Part shown: piece by piece, positions 58,697-64,000 of the stretch
Numbering within the stretch: position 1 is the stretch's first letter
How the letters are laid out: the number at the start of each line of letters is the position of its first letter
DNA from: Lepidodermella squamata
Taxonomy: Eukaryota; Gastrotricha
Reading direction: 5' to 3'
NCBI GenBank assembly: GCA_047495785.1
Contig: JBLDXI010000055.1
Location: 1,240,001-1,304,000 of the forward strand
DNA length: 64,000 bases
The notes under the pieces: model-generated
Seen by the model: only the letters and a program-made list of their open reading frames with translations
What the model was told of the DNA's origin: nothing
The model's database searches: none
Translations under genes and position numbers: made by a program

Positions 58697-60079
58697 CTAT
58701 TCAACCAGCAACTCTTTTTCCTCCGCAACGCTGACAGTCTGCTTCGGGCGATTGCCTTGCCTCGATTTCTTCACGAAGATGCCATATCGATTGGTGAAGC
58801 TGTTGTTCGACGAATGATGACTTACAGGTTTATTTGGCTCGGGTGAAGTCGGGGCAAAGTCGTAGAAGATGACAGCTGCTCCTGCTGGAGTAGGCTCAGG
58901 CGCGTAAGGTTCGCAGCCTGCGCCAAGACCTTCGAGTTGCAGCTGGTTGAACTTTGTCAGCGGTTGCATATCTGCCTTACGCACCCAGTTGCTGACAAGT
59001 TCACCTCTACTGATGGCTGGAAAGTTTAACCCGTCATTCGATAGTCTGCTCTGTAACGCCGCGTCTCCGCCATCCCCGGCCATGACTGTAGAAGTCGGCG
59101 GCTGGAAGATGCGCGGCCACTCGGATGACGGAACATTTTTGAGCTTCAGCTTGCCTTCTGCGATCATTTGCTTCAATTTGTAGTAGTTAACGTAAGGATT
59201 GTGCGGCATTATATCATGCGGATGGGCAGCACCGGCTTTAACTGAGTAGCACAGTGGGACCTGGTGGACTTGCTGCTGAGACGCATTTTCTTGGGCGGCT
59301 TTGCTTTGAAGTTGATGACCGGGCGCTAACGCGGCTGAGGGTGTGTCCATTTCTATGGATACAAGTTTAGCGGACAGGCGACGTGGAGAGGGTGATTTCG
59401 CAAGCCTGCTAAACTTTTCGACGCCCTCTCCGTCGTAAGAGAATGCTCCTTTAGGATAGACAATATGTTTCGGCGGCTCCCAGCCCTGGGCGGCAGGAGG
59501 TAAGCCCCGTTTCTGTGCCGATTCGTTCATTCGTTCGTGGAACATAGCTCGCGCCGATTCAATTTCAACCGAAGCCCAAGATGGCGTAGGGTTTTGCGCT
59601 GCTACTGCCTTCCCAGTTAAGCCCAATTTCGGCGGCTTTTTCACAGCGTGTGATTTCGTAACCGGTAGCATATCATGAGCAGGAGGCGAGGGTGAACGTA
59701 GTTCGTTGGTGAATTCCTGCACGACTCTAAGTTGATTTTTCAAAACAAACTGTTGTGCGTAGTTATTTGCTTGACGATGACGCGACGAAGCTGATATCAA
59801 CGTCATTGGTCTACCTTCACCCATGAGTTCATTCTGCGGTATTTCATTAGTCTGTTTGTTCGAAATAGGTGCATTTGGCGCCTGAGGATTCAAGTTGTGC
59901 ATCAACGTATCGAGTCGATCAAAGTTGATAAACAATTGATTTTGCTGCTTCAGCCGATAAGCGCCACCTTGTCTGCATAGATTGCAAGATTTAAGGTGGC
60001 GCTGGTTAGTCGGATGTTGGTGCGAATTCATGTTACCCGAGGAGGAATCAACAGTCAATGAGACACCTTCTGACGGCAT
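58697..60079 (-). CDS. Unknown intronless disordered protein
   Basis: Single open frame of 460 aa, clearly longer than chance, on the minus strand. Not recognised. It has no membrane segment and no catalytic motif; it is rich in Pro, Ser, Asn and Gln. Features seen: a CNLC pair near the N-terminus (LKSCNLCRQGG), SP-type sites (RSPSPPAHD, AKSPSPRRLS), a Tyr-rich short helix (PYVNYYKLKQMIAEGKLKLK) and FYDFAP near the end, a possible SH3- or EVH1-style linear motif. Every other well-supported long gene in the window except the 232-aa NPF protein has introns, so a retrocopy origin is possible. A TATA box at 60133-60139 and a minus-strand AATAAA at 58561-58556 support a real transcript. Confidence 0.65.
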   Translation of the reverse strand: MPSEGVSLTVDSSSGNMNSHQHPTNQRHLKSCNLCRQGGAYRLKQQNQLFINFDRLDTLMHNLNPQAPNAPISNKQTNEIPQNELMGEGRPMTLISASSRHRQANNYAQQFVLKNQLRVVQEFTNELRSPSPPAHDMLPVTKSHAVKKPPKLGLTGKAVAAQNPTPSWASVEIESARAMFHERMNESAQKRGLPPAAQGWEPPKHIVYPKGAFSYDGEGVEKFSRLAKSPSPRRLSAKLVSIEMDTPSAALAPGHQLQSKAAQENASQQQVHQVPLCYSVKAGAAHPHDIMPHNPYVNYYKLKQMIAEGKLKLKNVPSSEWPRIFQPPTSTVMAGDGGDAALQSRLSNDGLNFPAISRGELVSNWVRKADMQPLTKFNQLQLEGLGAGCEPYAPEPTPAGAAVIFYDFAPTSPEPNKPVSHHSSNNSFTNRYGIFVKKSRQGNRPKQTVSVAEEKELLVE

Positions 60080-61642
60080 TCTTGCGTGGTTTGCTCGGTT
60101 CGATGTTAGGGAAATAGGTCACGTAATTAATTTTTTATAAAAGCGTCCCATTCACAGGACTCCTGGCCTATTGGTATTTAAACAAATTCGTTCAACTTAA
60201 AAACTTCAAGCACATGGATGAGGGAAATATAGTTTGGTAGAGGAGGTAAGCCGCGAATAATCCGTTTCTCCTATTTTAAAGCCGCTAGCGCTTAGTTGAA
60301 TGGAGCCAAATTCGCTATTGACATGTCAATGAGTACACCAAGCAACGCGATTTTATTCACAGCTATCGAAAAGCGTTTTGTGCGCCTGGAAACGCAATGG
60401 CTAAAAGGCCAATCCATTCAGCTATCAATTTTGCATATGCATACGCACTATGCGCTTCAGCTTTACCATATCGGTTCTTTTGCATGGATTTTGTCTCGAG
60501 TTGCGAATTATTTATTCGCAGAGGATAAAAATACCTATGAAATATATTCGGTATGGTTTACCATGTTGGTTCAAATGTCCATGTAATGCGGTTTTAACAT
60601 CGCGCCAATTCCTCTGATGAATGTGGGTGGGTATAGTCGGGGTTTATGTATTTTTCCCCTCCTTCCATTTCATGGTATAAATGGAATCGATTGATAGTCT
60701 CCAACCTCAATGAAAGCCTCATTTCTCACCCTGTGTTTTGATAGCAGGTTCAACCAGCCGTTTCTATCGTTGCTGGCAATACGCCATTAGGGCTATGAGA
60801 GTATTATCGACGCTTTTAACAGGTGTGAAGCTGTATACAGTTGCAATCACGGAGTCGCATTTGTAATTTATTTACGAGCATAACTCCCACCAGGCGTCCC
60901 CATAGCCCTTAGCCCGCAAGGAAATCTGGCTTTTTAAACTTCAATTATAGATGCCGGCGAGGAAGATGAATAAAAAATAATTTGTTCAGTCGGCCAACCA
61001 AATGTGGAGAAAGTAATTGAAAGTTAGGGGAATATGTTAAGTTAGGAACAGTAAATCATTCCGTTACGGTGTCAGCGACACTGTTTTAAAACCCGGCTTT
61101 TCCACGCCATGGCAAAACATTCCGTTAACATACAGAATCAAAATCGAGAGATGGCGAGAGAATTGCCGAATGTGTAGGCTTAATTTCAATTTGAGTAGGC
61201 TTTCGGTTCTTCTACCCGCGTCAGTGAAAATTTCGGACATTTAACCCATTTGATGGCATTTGCTTGCAATTTGTAATCCACGCTCTTTTGCGCGTCAATC
61301 GCGAAAGCATGTGAAATGTCGCTTGCAACGTCTTTCATACCCGGAATAATACACTAACACTCTCCAAGCAATGAGGTTTATTACAAAAGGAAACTTTGAT
61401 GGTACAACTTTGGTAATGAGCGACCGCGGAATAACCAACAAAAAATATAAACTTAGCCACTAAATAAACAAACAGTGAATAAGGAACGTGCGGCGACGCG
61501 GATAAATTGTGTTCCAGGCACATTATTTCGCATAATACACGCGCTTCGGCTAAAATTTGGTTGTTTTGAAAACATGTAACTTCTAAAAAAATCGCGTTAC
61601 ATATACCTTTTCGTCAATCCTGAAGTTTGCAAGGCATTGGAA
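60080..61642. other. Intergenic
   Basis: 1.6 kb with the TATA box of the minus-strand gene near its left end. The open frame 60296-60586 (+) shows no recognisable features. No RNA gene or repeat family seen. Confidence 0.45.
60133..60139 (-). promoter_or_regulatory. TATA box of the intronless gene
   Basis: On the minus strand this reads TATAAAA, preceded by CGCTTT, 54-60 bases before the ATG at 60079. That leaves space for a 5' UTR of about 25-30 bases. Confidence 0.45.
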
Positions 61643-62186
61643 ATGTCCCCTTCGCGATCAGAGACACAGGCTAACAGGTACATAAGCTACATAGAAGTCA
61701 AGTATTCCAAATGAATAATCTTTTCCTAGGGAAGAAAAATGCTGTTCGCCGTCGTTCCCCGGCGGGAATTACCAGAAAGCAAGTCCTGTTTTACCGGCCG
61801 ACTACGTCATCATTTTGCGATCGACTGCTGCTGAGGATAGCTATGTCGAGGTGGAGAAATATCGCCGATTCGCCATTCTCCTCTCTGTCCTATCGTTCTT
61901 CTGCGGCTCAATATTTTGCTCAATACCCGCGCTGTTGCTATCACTTCAGAAGCCATTCTCCAGCTCTAGAATGCGTGGAATGCACTACAATATTTACACC
62001 TATAAAATTGCTACTGGACTAGCGTTGGTCGCGATGTTTTTCGGAACTTGCGCTTCACTCATTTTAGCTTACATGTATTACGTCAATCAATGTAATATTC
62101 TTGTTAGTAGCAATCAAACAGTATGGTTAACATTGGCTGATGGAACTTTGGTTTCAGCAAACGGAACTAAATGCTATTTGTTTTAG
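61643..62186 (+). CDS. Small two-pass membrane protein, family unknown
   Basis: Exons 61643-61677 and 61730-62186, 52-bp intron, phase 2, 163 aa. I chose the upstream ATG (MSPSRSETQ) because the main frame has no ATG before the first membrane segment, and an AGGT donor and TTTCCTAG acceptor join the frames. Layout: a hydrophilic head with two adjacent Cys, a first membrane segment FAILLSVLSFFCGSIFCSIPALLLSL (read in two parts, about residues 70-95), a short basic loop (RMRGMHYN), a second segment ATGLALVAMFFGTCASLILA (about 113-132) and a short tail with NQT and NGT glycosylation sequons. The topology recalls dispanin/CD225 proteins, but the motif match is weak. AATAAA at 62303-62308. Confidence 0.6.
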
Positions 62187-62484
62187 AATTTAAACTTAGT
62201 TACACTGAGTGAGTGCTATGTGTACAGTCCTTGCAGGGATCTCTGAAGATCGACCCCAAAAAGGTATCCCAAGTCTTAGCTACACGCTACACGGAAGTGT
62301 CAAATAAAGATGAACTGTTGCTTTAACTGCTTGATAGTATGTCGGCGTGGCATCGCGGAACCTTATAAGAACAGCGAACAGCATCCTGAATTTCATTAAG
62401 TTTGATAAAGCTCAGCAAAATTTATTTGCATCAGCAAATCGAAGCAACATTTAATCATGACGCTGAAGAAGGAGGGATAATTAT

Positions 62485-63768
<1,284 letters not shown>

Positions 63769-63902
63769 GATTTTGCAATATCAATGAAAGAAACGAATGA
63801 AAGAAGAGAAACATATTTTACTGGGTTATTGGGCTATTATATTGCACGCGCTATCTTCGCTGTCTTAAAAAGAGGGCATAATTTCTTTATCAGCAAAAGG
63901 AA

Positions 63903-64000
63903 ATGATAGGCGATTGGCAACATTAGACCAAAATTCGGCGTTCAAAAAGTGAACTTGTAATTCCCAAGGATTTGGTTTGATGTTGCCAATCGCCTATCAT
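63903..64000. repeat. Inverted repeat with perfect 21-bp arms at the right edge
   Basis: 63903-63923 and 63980-64000 are exact reverse complements (arm begins ATGATAGGCGATTGG), separated by 56 bases; pairing continues imperfectly a few bases inward. The right arm touches the window end, so the element may extend further. It could be a small non-autonomous inverted-repeat transposon, a hairpin RNA source or a cruciform. Confidence 0.8.

Noticed and set aside
61711-62022. Alternative frame starting at ATG 61711
   Set aside because: Overlaps the two-pass membrane frame, which has hydrophobic segments and glycosylation sequons; the 61711 frame has neither.

Overview
This is a protein-coding stretch of a compact animal nuclear genome. 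Nearly every gene is split by short GT-AG introns of about 50-60 bp, polyadenylation signals (AATAAA) follow most stop codons, and the proteins are animal families (FOXO, parvin, ABCA1, MAM/Sushi proteins, GRIP golgin). The lineage cannot be fixed from the sequence alone. Tiny introns and two SLC48A1/HRG-1-type heme transporter genes suit an ecdysozoan such as a nematode, but mites and other small invertebrates also fit. No rRNA, tRNA, CRISPR or clear autonomous transposon was recognised by eye. All exon models are mine, built from reading frame, splice consensus and family resemblance.

Layout. 1-10.1 kb (+): the 3' end of valyl-tRNA synthetase, RRN3 (Pol I initiation factor), and an 18-exon secreted protein of MAM, Apple/PAN and Sushi domains alternating with an unrecognised repeated module. 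11-11.8 kb (-): RAB39. 11.8-17 kb: non-coding, the last part probably FOXO leader with microsatellites. 17-20.2 kb (+): FOXO with two AKT-type sites. 20.2-26.3 kb: non-coding, probably partly FOXO 3' UTR. 26.3-29.5 kb (+): a tandem-PDZ gene, an ankyrin-RING gene (possibly one fused gene) and a small Schlafen-like AlbA protein. 29.9-38.2 kb (-): ASCC2 and a GRIP-domain trans-Golgi golgin. 39.5-42.5 kb (+): an NPF/Gln-rich protein and TCP11L1. 43.1-48.8 kb (-): HRG-A, proteasome lid PSMD13, HRG-B and parvin. 50.3-58.2 kb (+): a Cys-rich TSPO-like protein and an ABCA1-type transporter. 58.7-60.1 kb (-): a single-exon unknown. 61.6-62.2 kb (+): a small two-pass membrane protein. 62.5-63.8 kb (-): a cathepsin-L-like protein whose catalytic Cys is Asn. 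An inverted repeat closes the window.

Most genes are unrelated housekeeping genes. The exception worth attention is 43-58 kb, which puts two heme transporters, a TSPO-like (porphyrin/cholesterol-binding family) protein and an ABCA1-type lipid exporter within 15 kb. This may be coincidence. The most unusual single items are the Asn-for-Cys pseudo-cathepsin, the 12-cysteine TSPO-like protein, the repeated module of the Sushi protein, and the mini-Schlafen protein that seems to lack its active-site acid.
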